Assembly (NCBI GenBank): GCA_949752745.1
Contig: OX457027.1
Location: 79,973,214 to 80,037,213 of the forward strand
Direction of reading: 5' to 3'
Source of the DNA: Protula sp. h YS-2021
Lineage: Eukaryota > Annelida > Polychaeta > Sabellida > Serpulidae
Length of the DNA stretch: 64,000 nt
The position numbers were made by a program, and so were the translations under genes. This document shows, piece by piece, positions 50,201-57,952 of this stretch. Each line of letters begins with the position of its first letter. The first letter of the stretch is position 1. The notes beneath the pieces are model-generated. The model was not told where the DNA came from. It searched no databases and was given only the letters and a program-made list of their open reading frames with translations.

Positions 50201-50748
50201 TAACTGACAGCGTGCTTTATGAGAATGACACAGACATGATTTCCACGAATTCCCAGGGTATTTATAATCCTTCAAACACAACTGAATATTTTAATGACGT
50301 CAGTAAATCAGACAGTTTAATCAATGAGACAAGTAGCAATACAACTGATTTGTTTACTACTGACAACTTACAGAACAACAGTATCAATGCTTCCCCATCT
50401 GTTGAAAATATAAGCATCATTGACGGTACAACAGACCATTCGAACATTTCAAGCACATTGGGGTCAACATTGCCTACTGCAACAAATGCGCTTTTCACAG
50501 AAAACTCTGATTTTCAGAACTGGAAAGAATTTGAGGAGTACCTCCATAATCTACCAGACAATTTAGTGGGAATGGATGATTCCGATGATATAACTGATAT
50601 AAATAAAACACTCCTAAATAACTTTTTGAAAAATAGGGGTAATAGAATTGTTTGTTTTAACTATATATCGCAATATTTATTAATTTCTCTTGCTATCTAT
50701 GCTTTTAATCAAATACATATACAGTTGTTTTATATGTTATTTTCATGA
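32686..50748 (+). CDS. Multi-exon gene: ten six-cysteine (PLAC/ShKT-like) modules plus mucin domain
   Basis: Ten exons, each one module, at 32686-32847, 36108-36266, 37586-37738, 39390-39536, 40202-40333, 40924-41082, 43614-43763, 44424-44564, 47066-47236 and 47561-50748. Every internal exon begins two bases into a codon and ends one base into one (phase 1-1), so exons can be added or skipped without breaking frame. Consensus C-x-D, C, YPxxC, CCx(S/T)C gives six cysteines, presumably three disulphides, resembling PLAC and ShKT modules of extracellular proteins. The last exon adds a Thr/Ser-rich domain and a hydrophobic C-terminus. Probably a secreted or membrane-anchored surface mucin; the function is unknown. 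The 5' end, including any signal peptide, was not found, so the gene is likely longer. Confidence 0.85.
32848..36107 (+). other. Intron between modules 1 and 2
   Basis: AT-rich, about 3.3 kb, includes the AAT microsatellite. No further module exon (CCx(S/T)C) was found in it. Open frames such as 33526-33810 lack family features. Confidence 0.6.
35216..35283. repeat. (AAT)n microsatellite
   Basis: About 20 uninterrupted AAT/TAA triplets in the intron between modules 1 and 2. Confidence 0.97.
36108..36266 (+). CDS. Exon, cysteine module 2
   Basis: Acceptor ATTTCAG, donor GAAG|GTAAAT, phase 1-1. SNCMDRAGYSIRYRGKDLSC, then SGATLLC, then SGGPCCRSCRSIEE. Closest by eye to module 1 (shared GGPCC and DGE/GKD loop). 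Confidence 0.88.
36330..37190 (-). repeat. Degenerate GACCTTGACC-type repeats, reverse orientation
   Basis: Segments such as GTTTTCGAAATAATGGCCAG, GCTTCCGG and AAGGTCAAGAACCAGG, with GACCTTGACCTTAAAA, are diverged reverse-oriented relatives of the 7.7-8.3 kb array. Intronic, no coding potential. Confidence 0.5.
37586..37738 (+). CDS. Exon, cysteine module 3
   Basis: Acceptor CACAG at 37585 (an alternative AAG at 37579 keeps the same phase), donor GTTG|GTATGA. First cysteine is in TATVCRESR, where the usual D of C-x-D is replaced (CRE), then EITCSDMM, PLNYYC, DCCSSCEAV. A GTTTGCAG inside the exon is not used, since it would remove the first cysteine. Confidence 0.85.
38137..38208 (+). tRNA. 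tRNA-Pro (anticodon CGG)
   Basis: 72 nt cloverleaf: acceptor stem GGCTCGT/ACGAGCC, D-arm GGTCTAGGGGTATGA, anticodon stem CGCGC/GCGCG with loop TTCGGGT (CGG at 38169-38171), T-arm CCGGG-TTCGAAT-CCCGG. A and B boxes intact (TGGTCTAGGGG, GGTTCGAATCC). No intron. Lies in sense orientation in the intron between modules 3 and 4. Confidence 0.97.
38320..38385 (+). pseudogene. tRNA-Pro relic
   Basis: GTCAGGCTAGAGGTCTG, then ACGCTTCGGGTGCGA, then AGGTTCCGGGTTTGAATC follows the tRNA-Pro 5'-to-3' order with many substitutions and no intact acceptor stem. About 115 bp downstream of the intact gene. Confidence 0.65.
39390..39536 (+). CDS. Exon, cysteine module 4
   Basis: Acceptor ACGTTTTAG, donor CTTG|GTGAGT, phase 1-1. 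DTTCLDVPWKIEIKSKEMTC, KDMVEEYPFLC, DECCISCGAV. Typical of the family. The frame remains open for another 300 bp after the donor, but that is intron read-through. Confidence 0.88.
40202..40333 (+). CDS. Exon, cysteine module 5
   Basis: Acceptor AACTTCCAG, donor TTTG|GTACGC, phase 1-1. ETICADNPLKTFTHHTSC, AAFLRTAPILC, HECCETCKF. Shortest of the modules (44 codons). Confidence 0.88.
40924..41082 (+). CDS. Exon, cysteine module 6
   Basis: Acceptor TGATTACAG, donor GCAG|GTAGGT, phase 1-1. EQCSDKAAIKAEIPDG, DCRTLAVEMPYYC, GNDCCFSCKDA. Longer loop before the CC pair than in modules 4 and 5. Confidence 0.88.
41780..41945 (-). mobile_element. tRNA-derived SINE or tRNA relic
   Basis: On the minus strand, GGTTAGCTCAGTTGGGAAGA (A-box type) and GGTCTCTGGTTCGGAGCC (B-box type) lie at tRNA-like spacing, but the stems do not form a proper cloverleaf and the sequence continues into an unrelated body. 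Fits a tRNA-derived SINE; family not recognised. Lies in the intron between modules 6 and 7. Confidence 0.5.
42321..43593 (+). repeat. Duplicated intron segment A-B / A'-B'
   Basis: A (42321-42478) and A' (43261-43418) are both 158 bp with one mismatch seen; B (43086-43260) and B' (43419-43593) are both 175 bp with about seven. In the first copy A and B are separated by 607 bp (42479-43085), in the second they are joined directly at shared TTT. B' ends 20 bp before the module 7 exon. Confidence 0.95.
43614..43763 (+). CDS. Exon, cysteine module 7
   Basis: Acceptor GGTTATTGCAG, donor ATTG|GTAAAA, phase 1-1. DTTCVDGPLQIQMPNGHVL, NCEEVANDYPFYC, SRCCYSCKNI. The intron just upstream contains the second copy of a segmental duplication, but this exon itself is not duplicated. 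Confidence 0.9.
44424..44564 (+). CDS. Exon, cysteine module 8
   Basis: Acceptor CCGTTTGCAACAG, donor TTAG|GTACAG, phase 1-1. DTTCVDDPNAFWEDEGGG, YCNEMVMKNPRSC, QRCCFSCSQL. YP before the third cysteine is replaced by NPRS. Confidence 0.88.
44565..47065 (+). other. Intron between modules 8 and 9
   Basis: 2.5 kb, AT-rich, no further module found. Open frames at 45507-45761 and 46497-46811 lack family features. Confidence 0.6.
47066..47236 (+). CDS. Exon, cysteine module 9
   Basis: Acceptor TTATTGCAG, donor ATAG|GTAAAG, phase 1-1. SEFCTDTETVRILIPGLG, DVKCSYAVSHLPFIC, FAECCYSCSVI. The longest of the internal modules. Confidence 0.88.
47561..50748 (+). CDS. Terminal exon: module 10, mucin domain and hydrophobic tail
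   Basis: Acceptor TTGCTTTCAG; 1062 codons to TGA. Residues 1-47 are the last module (TSCLDNPYFK ... LCETD ... RRECCATC). Then about 950 residues dominated by Thr, Ser, Gln, Pro and Ala, suited to dense O-glycosylation, with many N-x-S/T sites near the end. It includes seven 11-residue repeats (49291-49521). The end has an acidic stretch (SDFQNWKEFEEYLHNL, DDSDDITD), a basic KNRGNR and a hydrophobic run to the C-terminus, as in a GPI signal or a tail anchor without cytoplasmic domain. Long antisense frames here are composition artefacts. Confidence 0.92.
49291..49521 (+). repeat. 7 x 33-bp coding repeat in the mucin domain
   Basis: Units begin CCAAGTACAATAACAGGAAA at 49291 and every 33 bp to 49489 and encode PSTITGNTTTQ-type 11-residue repeats. 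Frame kept; each unit carries several O-glycosylation residues and often an N-x-T site. Confidence 0.96.
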
Positions 50749-51584
50749 ATTCGTAATTCTATTTCAAGTTAGGATATCAAACACTTGAAAAATTATCTCT
50801 CAGTATTGTTTTGTACAGTTTCTTTAATTGTGACATCGCTTTTTAATGAATTGAACCTATTAGCAAAGCTAACAATATGCGTTATCATAACAAATTAAGA
50901 ATATGTTAATTGTAAACTGTACAATCGTTAATTATAAAAATGAAAACTTAGTTGGTAAGGGAATGCGTTAGCAATGGACTGTAGTTGTCAAAATATAATT
51001 CGACGACTTTAAAATTACTTAATCCAACGCATTAAATAACTTTTTATAAACTACTTTTACACCCGTTGTCGTCTTCATTTAGTACCACTATTCTTTTACA
51101 GGCTTTGCAATGAAAATAACAATTACATACCAATTATAGCAAATTGAGTAATATTTAGTTACACTTGGAAAGTTTCACTTTCTTAGTGTAATTACGTTCG
51201 TGCCGGTAAACAATTTTTCTCCTTTTTCTCTATAGCCGAGAATTCAAAATTTTACACGAGTTCAGGGAAATATACGTTCTGGTGCTGTGTTCTTTTAAGC
51301 GATAGTCCAAGGTTGGTCGCTGAGAGACCTCACTACGACGCATATACGATGTTGAATAAGGGCTGGTCTTTTCTATCAGTTTGTGAGAATGCCGATCACT
51401 TGCCCCCTCCTCGCGCCCTCCCCCCTCCCCCTCTTGTCAACCCCGGCGAATTGCCCCCTAGGAAAACTGCCCCCCCCCAACCCCAGCGATTAGGTTGGCT
51501 TTTTCATCCTATCCAAATCCCATTCATTGTATTAGGAACGCAGGCAGGATGATGAGATGTTTCCTAGAAAAAATGGGAAACAGA
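50749..51584. other. 3' flank of the mucin gene
   Basis: AT-rich, with possible AATAAA-like signals but none clearly placed. 51390-51480 is C-rich with short CCCCCTAGGAAAACTGCCCCC-like repeats. No gene seen. Confidence 0.45.
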
Positions 51585-52740
51585 TCTTGTGTATCTCTGC
51601 AGAAAGAAATGCAAGTTTTTCTTCGAAAATTTCCCGATCAACTTAGAAGTACAAGGCATATGTACAACCCCTTGGGGATACCTCATACCAAAAAAAATGA
51701 GATCGAATAAAAAGTGTAGGAGGATATGCATTCTGAGGTTTTTTCTAAGTGGACTAAATATCACAAGCCGTGCGCACGACCCTCTCAAGATGCCTCATAC
51801 CGAAAATAAATGACATCGGATCAAAACTGTAGGAGACTCATTTTATTTTTTTTTCTTCAAAATTTCCAAAAATTACAAAATTTCCTTATTCACTCTAAAA
51901 GCACAAGCCGTATGCACGAGCCCCTTGAGACACAGTTAATACCAAAAATAAATGCCATCGGATAAAAACTGTAGGAAGAAATGCATTTTGAAGTTTTTTC
52001 TTAAAAAATTCCCTGATCCACTTAAAAACCACAAGCCGTATTCAAGAACCCCTTAGCATGCCTCACAACAAAAATCAATTATATCGGATCGAAACTGAAG
52101 AAGATGCATTTTGAGGTATTCTCTTCAAAAACCCCCCTCCCCAAAAAATCAAAAATTGCCAAATAAAAACAAAAACCACAAGCCGTATGCAAGACCCTCT
52201 AGGGATGTCTCGTACCAAAAATAACTGAAATCGGATAAAAACTAGGAGGAAATGAATTTTGAACTGTTTTCTTCAAAAACTCCCAAAAAAAATACAAAAA
52301 GCACAAGCCCCATGCATGACCGTTAGGATACCTAATACCAAAAATAAATGAAATCGGATAAAAACAGTAGGGGCAAATGCATTTGTAAGTTTTTCTTCAA
52401 AAATTCCCCCAAAAATACAAAAATTGTCCGGTCGACTAAAAAAGTATAAGCCGTATGCAAGACCCTTTAAGGATGCTTCATACCAAAAATGTAGGAGATG
52501 CATTTTGAATTAGGTTTTTAATTTTTTTCTTCAAAAACTCCCCCAGAATTGTTCGATTGACTAAAAAAGCATAAGCTTTATGCATGACCCCATCGGGCAG
52601 CCTCACATAAAAAAATGAAAGATATCGGATAAAAATTGTAAGACCAGATGCATTTTGAAACAAAAATTTACTAAATAAACAGCTAATTAACCAACCGACG
52701 CCGTCTGCAAACCGATAGGTATACCGCAGCTAACGTGTAA
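51585..52740. repeat. Second AGGAGGAGATGCATTTTG tandem array
   Basis: About eight units of 112-150 bp, same family and orientation as 8.33-10.28 kb. GTAGGAGGATATGCATT-type landmarks near 51719, 51831, 51974, 52101, 52247, 52369, 52491 and 52641, with AAAGCACAAGCCGTATGCA and ACCAAAAATAAATG. Ends in the same tail (AAATTTACTAAATAAACAGC ... CTGCAAACCGATAGG ... TAACGTGTAACG). Confidence 0.88.
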
Positions 52741-53540
52741 CGTAAGCGGGAATAAAAAACGAAACTTTGATGCATGTTATGGAAAACTTTATGGAATATT
52801 TATGAAACGCACTGTATATTAAATAAAAAATGCTATTTCAAATAGGCCCCAAAATAACTTTCAGATCCGTTATCACGCAAAACATAGGTCAAAATATTCC
52901 TCTGTGAGGCAAACAATGTTAAGGACGCCATTGTGTCGTTTGCCAAACGCCATTAAAATGTTTAGAAGTTCCCAGCTAAGTTTTAAGTCTTAGTTAATCG
53001 TGCGAAATGTCCAGAGACATTGTGACCAGCCGAGGTGTAGTGAATCACGTATGAATAAGCTTGTATGGTTTCCAAAAAGTGATAGTCAGATGCAAGTTTG
53101 TCCAAGGACAAAGTCCCAGCTTACGAAAAGCGATACGACCAATTCCAGCGTGCATGAGCGAGGGAATTTACCTGAAAATTGGGCTTTAAAGACGAAATGG
53201 CAAAGAGCTAGCTAAATAATTAATTTAGCAACGGACCAGAACATTGACCGATAAATACATACAAAGATTTGTTTCCCAGAAAATAGGGAAATAGAGCTTG
53301 TGTATCTCTGGCAGACTACCCAGTCTGCCAGAGACACCTTCTGACAACGTATCCAAATTGCATTCACGCGAGTGTACTGCTGGTTGGACATACACAATTA
53401 TTTCAAGGATCATAAACGCCAAGTGAATGATATGACCAAACACATGCAATTACGTTTGCGCTTGCGTTTTGACAAGAAGAAAACACCGCGTCTAAAACAG
53501 TATTACTTAAGTTTTAATGTTTTTGTATGTATTATTTTGT
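52741..53540. other. Unassigned, with a small hairpin
   Basis: No gene recognised. A perfect 12-bp inverted repeat CTCTGGCAGACT/AGTCTGCCAGAG with 4-bp loop lies at 53306-53333. Confidence 0.5.
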
Positions 53541-53544
53541 GGGG

Positions 53545-54260
53545 TTTCCATTTCGGACCAGGGCGCATGTTTATTTAACTTGCTTGGATGCGCGGTTTGC
53601 ATTTCGGACCAATGCGCATGTTTAACTTGCCGTTATGCTCTGTTCGCATTTCGGACCAGTGCGCATGTTTATTTAGCTTGCGTTGGTGTGCGGTTCGCAA
53701 TTCGAACCATTGCTGATGCTTATTTACCATGCTTTACTGCTCGGTTCACATTTCGAACCAGTGCGCCAGTATATTAGACTTGATGCGCAGTTTTTATTTT
53801 GGACCAATGCGCATGTTTACTAAACTTGCGCCGATGCCAGGTTTGCATTTCGGACCAGTGCGCACGTTTGTTTAGTTTGTACTGAAAGCGCGGTTAACTT
53901 TTCGGACCAGTGCGCATGTTTGCTTAATTTGCGTCGATGCGTGGTTCTTATTTTAGACCAGTGTGCATGTTTATTTAACTTGAATTGATGCACCATTGGC
54001 ATTTCCGACTACAGCGCATGTTAACTTGGGTCCCTGTGCGGTTCGCATTTTGGACCAGTGCGATACCTATTTAAGTTGCGTCAATGCGCAGTTCGCACTT
54101 CGAACCAGTGCGCATGTTTATTTAACTTCTGTCGATGCGCGGTTCGCATTTCGGGCCACAGCGCATTTATTCAATTTCCGTTGATGCGCGTTTAGCATGT
54201 CGGACCACTGGGCATGTTTATTTAACTTGCGTTGATGCACGGCTTGCATTTCGGGCCAAC
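53545..54260. repeat. ~47-60-bp tandem repeat (GGACCAGTGCGCATGTTT)
   Basis: About 13 units with TTTCGGACCAGTGCGCATG followed by TTTATTTAACTTGCGTTGATG and CGCGGTTCGCA. Spacing between TTTCGGACCA landmarks is 47-60 bp. Short open frames across it are repeat-derived. Confidence 0.9.
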
Positions 54261-55620
54261 TTCAAATTTTTGGCGGATCGCCAAAAAAAGAAATTTTTCA
54301 AGAGAGGTTTATATTGAAAACATTCGTGCAAAATTTAAAGAAAATCAGATCAAAATTGTGGGAGAAGATGCATTTTGAAAATTGGCTACCAAAAACTTGT
54401 AAATTGCTCCCATTTGGCTAATTTTTAACGGATCGCAGAAGACTAACTTTTTATGAGAGTTATTCCTAGTTTACACTTCTGCAAAATGTGAAGACAATCC
54501 GATCAAAAATGTGGGAGAAGAAGCATTTTGAAAAATGGCAAACAAAAACCTTTACATGCCCATTTGGCCAATTTTTGGCGAATCGCCAAAAAAGTAACTT
54601 CTCAAGGGGGGGCCTAACACGAGAAAAACCGCACAAAATTGAAATTCAATCAACGACCCATTTGGCCAATTTTTTGCGGATCGCCAAAAAGGTAATTTTT
54701 TCATGAGAGGCCTACCCAGAGAACATTCGTACGAAATTGAATAGGAATTCAACCAAAATTGTGGGAGCAGAAGCATTTTTAAAAATTGACCTGTAATAAA
54801 TTTAAAAAAACGCCCCCATTTAGCCAATTTTTGGCGGATCGCCAAAAGCAGTTATTTTTTTCAAGAGAGAGCTACCTAGAGAACATTAGTACAAAATTTT
54901 AAGAAAATCTGATCAAAATTGTGAGAGAAGGAGCATTTTGAAAACTGGAAGCCAAAAAATTAAAAATGTCCCCCATTTGGCCAATTTGTTTAGCGAATCG
55001 GCAAAAGAAAAGTAGCTTTTCAAGTGAAGTCTACCTAGAGAACATTCCTACATATTTACAGAAAAATCTGATCAAAATTGTAGGAGAAGCATTTTGAAAA
55101 TTGGCAAACGAAAATTTTGAAATGCATTTGGCTATTTTTTGGCTGATCGCAAAAAACGTAATTTTTTCAACAGAGGCTTATCTAGAGAATATTCCTTTAA
55201 AATTGGAAAGAAATCCAATAAAAATTGTGGGAGAAGAAGCATTTTGAAAACCTTGAAACCAAAAAATTAAAAAATGTCTCCTATTTGGCCAATTTTTGAC
55301 GGATCGCCAAAAAGAGTAATATTTCAAAAGAGGCCTACCTAGATAATATTCCAACAAAATTTAAAGAAATTCTTATCAAAATTATGAGAGAAGCATTTTG
55401 AAAATTTGCAACCGAAAATTTTCAAATGTCCCCCATTTGGCCAATTTTGGTGGATCGCCAAAAAAAGTTACTTTTCAGGAGAGGCCTACCAAGAGAACAT
55501 TCACACAAAATTTGAAAGGAATCCGATCAAAATTGAAGGAGAAGAAGCATTTTAAGTAAAAGTTTACACACGCACATACGTACATACAGATGACAGATGT
55601 TCCTCAATATTCCTTTCGAT
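54261..55620. repeat. GGCGGATCGCC tandem array, ~110-150-bp units
   Basis: Nine or ten units, each with CATTTGGCCAATTTTTGGCG, an internal TTTGGCG-GAT-CGCCAAA hairpin, AGAGGCCTACCTAGAGAACATT, and GATCAAAATTGTGGGAGAAG with AAGCATTTTGAAAA. Ends with GTTTACACACGCACATACGT and a short unique tail. Related to degenerate copies at 6.8-7.3 kb, and shares a core with the AGGAGGAGATGC family. Confidence 0.9.
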
Positions 55621-55774
55621 AAAAATATCTATCGAGCTGCACTAGTGAACTCGACCCCTAAAAAATAACACTTGAATGTGTTTTATATTTTTTCTTTGTT
55701 CGTATTTCACTGTGTATTTGTAATCCTTAAAAGCGGCAACACAAAACCCTTTAATCTTCTTCAGCTTATTTTAG

Positions 55775-55879
55775 TACGACAAAAAGACACGGATCAAGTG
55801 AATCATGTATTTGTGGTTTCTTGCTTTGAAAACAAGGTTGCCTATGCCCAGAGTAAACAGTTTCAGAGAACTCGAGTAG
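55775..55879 (+). CDS. Possible single exon of unknown gene
   Basis: Acceptor CAGCTTATTTTAG, donor GTAG|GTATGT (strong), 105 nt, phase 1-1. Peptide contains RQKDTDQVNHVFVVSCFEN and KVAYAQSKQFQRTRV. Composition is more protein-like than its surroundings but no family is recognised and no partner exon was found. Confidence 0.25.
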
Positions 55880-55908
55880 GTATGTAATGACAGTTCTGGC
55901 TCACTTTG

Positions 55909-56054
55909 TGACGTCATACTGTCTGGACCGGAAGTGACGTCATGTCTGGAAGTGACGTCATCATGTCTGGACCGGAAGTGACGTCATAGTGTCTGTTTGT
56001 TTTTATCTGCTTCAGTTTTTGGATGGAGCGCGCGCGCGTGTTGTGATGACGTCA
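55909..56054. promoter_or_regulatory. Cluster of five CRE and three ETS-CRE composite sites
   Basis: TGACGTCA occurs at 55909, 55935, 55953, 55979 and 56047. The middle three are preceded directly by ETS sites: ACCGGAAGTGACGTCA at 55927 and 55971 and GGAAGTGACGTCA at 55948. A GCGCGCGCGCG run lies near 56028. ETS-CRE composites are typical of TATA-less housekeeping promoters, so this may be a promoter or enhancer; the target gene is unclear. Confidence 0.6.
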
Positions 56055-56273
56055 TGATGAAAGGTAAACGTCACAGCAGAGTGTGCGTAAACGAAACGTC
56101 ATTTTGTTTTCGTAATTTGAAATAACGGACTTCCGTTGAAGTGTGGAACTTATATTTGTAACATGTCGGCATTTTAACTGTGTAAAAGTGAAAAAGAGGG
56201 GTAACTTTCGTTATAGTTGACCGATTTACATAAAAATTTCACCATTTGATTCAGTTATTTCCTGTGTTATTTC

Positions 56274-56381
56274 GCGGATGAATACCATTTGGCGGATGAA
56301 TACCATTTAGCGGATGAATACTATTTGGCGGATGAATACCATTTAGCGGATGAATACCATTTAGCGGATGAATACCATTTC
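56274..56381. repeat. 6 x 18-bp repeat
   Basis: GCGGATGAATACCATTT(A/G) six times with an exact 18-bp step inside the first duplicated cassette. The corresponding place in the third cassette (about 57629) has one unit. The minus-strand frame reading NGIHPL repeats is a by-product. Confidence 0.95.
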
Positions 56382-56680
56382 GCTTCACCACCAGATGTCT
56401 CTGCTGTATAACAACTGTACAACTGTAGGTGAAATGATTCATATCCAAGCAGTGATAAATTCTGCCAAGTCAGCTTTTAAAACAAAGTTCTGTTTGGCGA
56501 GTTACACACCATATTTTGATTACATCAGAGTTGTATATAAGGATGAGCTCTCCGCACTATGGATACAACAAGGATGGCAGCTATTTCGGTAAGTGGTTAT
56601 TTACATATGTTTTTAAAAACTAACATAATGGGGGGATCGTCGTGGGGGTCGTCGGGCTCGTCGTCCCTCACTTCTTCCAT

Positions 56681-57180
56681 AAGTTACTTCACATGACGAA
56701 ATATACCATTTCGCTCCTGTTCCGTGTGCAGTAGGCATTTCGACGAGACGATCTCGTCACAAGCGCATCGCTACCCACATACGTTGCTTCGCATGAAGAA
56801 ATATAACATTTCGCTCCTGTTCCGTGTGCAGTAGGCATTTCGACGAGACGATCTCGTCACAAGCGCATCGCTACCCACATACGTTGCTTCGCATGACGAA
56901 ATATAACATTTCGCTCCTGTTCCGTGTGCAGTAGGCATTTCGACGAGACGATCTCGTCACAAGCGCATCGCTACCAACATACGTTGCTTCGCATGACGAA
57001 ATATAACATTTCGCTCCTGTTCCGTGTGCAGTAGGCATTTCGACGAGACGATCTCGTCACAAGCGCATCGCTACCCACATACGTTGCTTCACATGACGAA
57101 ATATACCATTTCGCTCCTGTTCCGTGTGCAGTAGGCTTTTCGACCAGACGATCTCGTCACAAGCGCATCGCAACCCACTC
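56681..57180. repeat. 5 x 100-bp tandem repeat with internal palindrome
   Basis: GACGAAATATAACATTTCGC begins near 56695 and recurs every exactly 100 bp to 57095; five units, high identity. Each carries GACGAGA-CGA-TCTCGTC, a 7-bp-arm hairpin (one arm mutated in the last unit), and GAAATATAACATTTC, a second near-palindrome. Confidence 0.97.
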
Positions 57181-57876
57181 CAGCAGGGCTGCAACCACAT
57201 GCACAGCTATACACATCACTGTTTCACTCCACTCATACTCCAATGCAGTAGTCCCGCATAGCGACCGTTGCTATGCAGTGGATCCGCATAGCAACCGCCG
57301 TTGCTATGCAGGCTATTTTCGCATGTGGCTGTATGCATAATATGACATGCCGCCATTTTAACTTTGTAAAAAGTGGAAAAAATGAGATAACTTCCGTCAT
57401 AATTAACCGATTTGCATGAAAATTTTACCGTTTGATTCGGTTTTATATCTAGTTTTAACAGAAAGTAGTCATAGGCTATTTGCACTGGTGGCTGTATGCA
57501 TAATGTGACATACCGCCATTTTAACTTTGTAAAAAGTGAAAAAAATGAGATAACTTCCGTCATAATTAACCGATTTTCAAGGAAATTTTACCGTTTGATT
57601 CAGTTTACAGTGGCCGTGTGTTATTTTGCGGATGAATACCATCGTCAAGCTTCACCGCCAGATGTCTCTGCCGTATAACAACTGTACAACTGTAAGTGAA
57701 ATGATTCATATCCAAGCAGTGATAAATTCTGCTGAGTTAGCAATTTTAACAATATTTGAAACAAGTAACACACCATATTTTGATTACATGTAAGTAGCAT
57801 AAAAGCATGAGTGAAACATGCAATTCAAACAGTGATAAATTCTGCTAAGTCAACAAGTTACACATCACTGAAGTGG

Positions 57877-57916
57877 TATAAAAGGAAGAGTGAAACGTGT
57901 ATTTCGCCTCATTTCA
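57877..57916 (+). promoter_or_regulatory. TATA-Inr promoter of the polymerase gene
   Basis: TATAAAAG at 57877-57884 and an initiator-like TCATTT at 57909-57914 (A at 57911), 34 bp apart, with the ATG at 57953 giving a leader of about 42 nt rich in AACAAC. Spacing suits a TATA-dependent RNA polymerase II promoter. Confidence 0.6.
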
Positions 57917-57952
57917 GTTCTAGCAACAACAACAGCAAGAACAACAACAACG

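Larger units (their letters stand above)
56145..57770. repeat. Diverged duplicated cassettes left of the Polinton polymerase
   Basis: Three related blocks: about 56150-56590, 57337-57450 and 57480-57790. Shared wording includes GCCGCCATTTTAACTTTGTA, AACTTCCGTCATAATTAACC, GATGTCTCTGC(T/C)GTATAAC, TGAAATGATTCATATCCAAG and CACACCATATTTTGATTACA. The first block ends with TATATAAG at 56534 and, after ATGGATACAACAAGG, a strong donor CG|GTAAGT at about 56590; the third is followed by the TATA box of the polymerase gene. Possibly duplicated promoter units or part of the element's terminal region. Confidence 0.7.

Noticed and set aside
32686..50748. Reading the modules as a plain ShK toxin gene
   Set aside because: The CCx(S/T)C ending and long first loop fit PLAC-like extracellular modules at least as well, and the mucin context argues for a surface or matrix protein. 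Left as PLAC/ShKT-like without a toxin claim.
56251..56448. Minus-strand frame with NGIHPL repeats
   Set aside because: Follows from the 18-bp tandem repeat (18 is a multiple of three); no other support.
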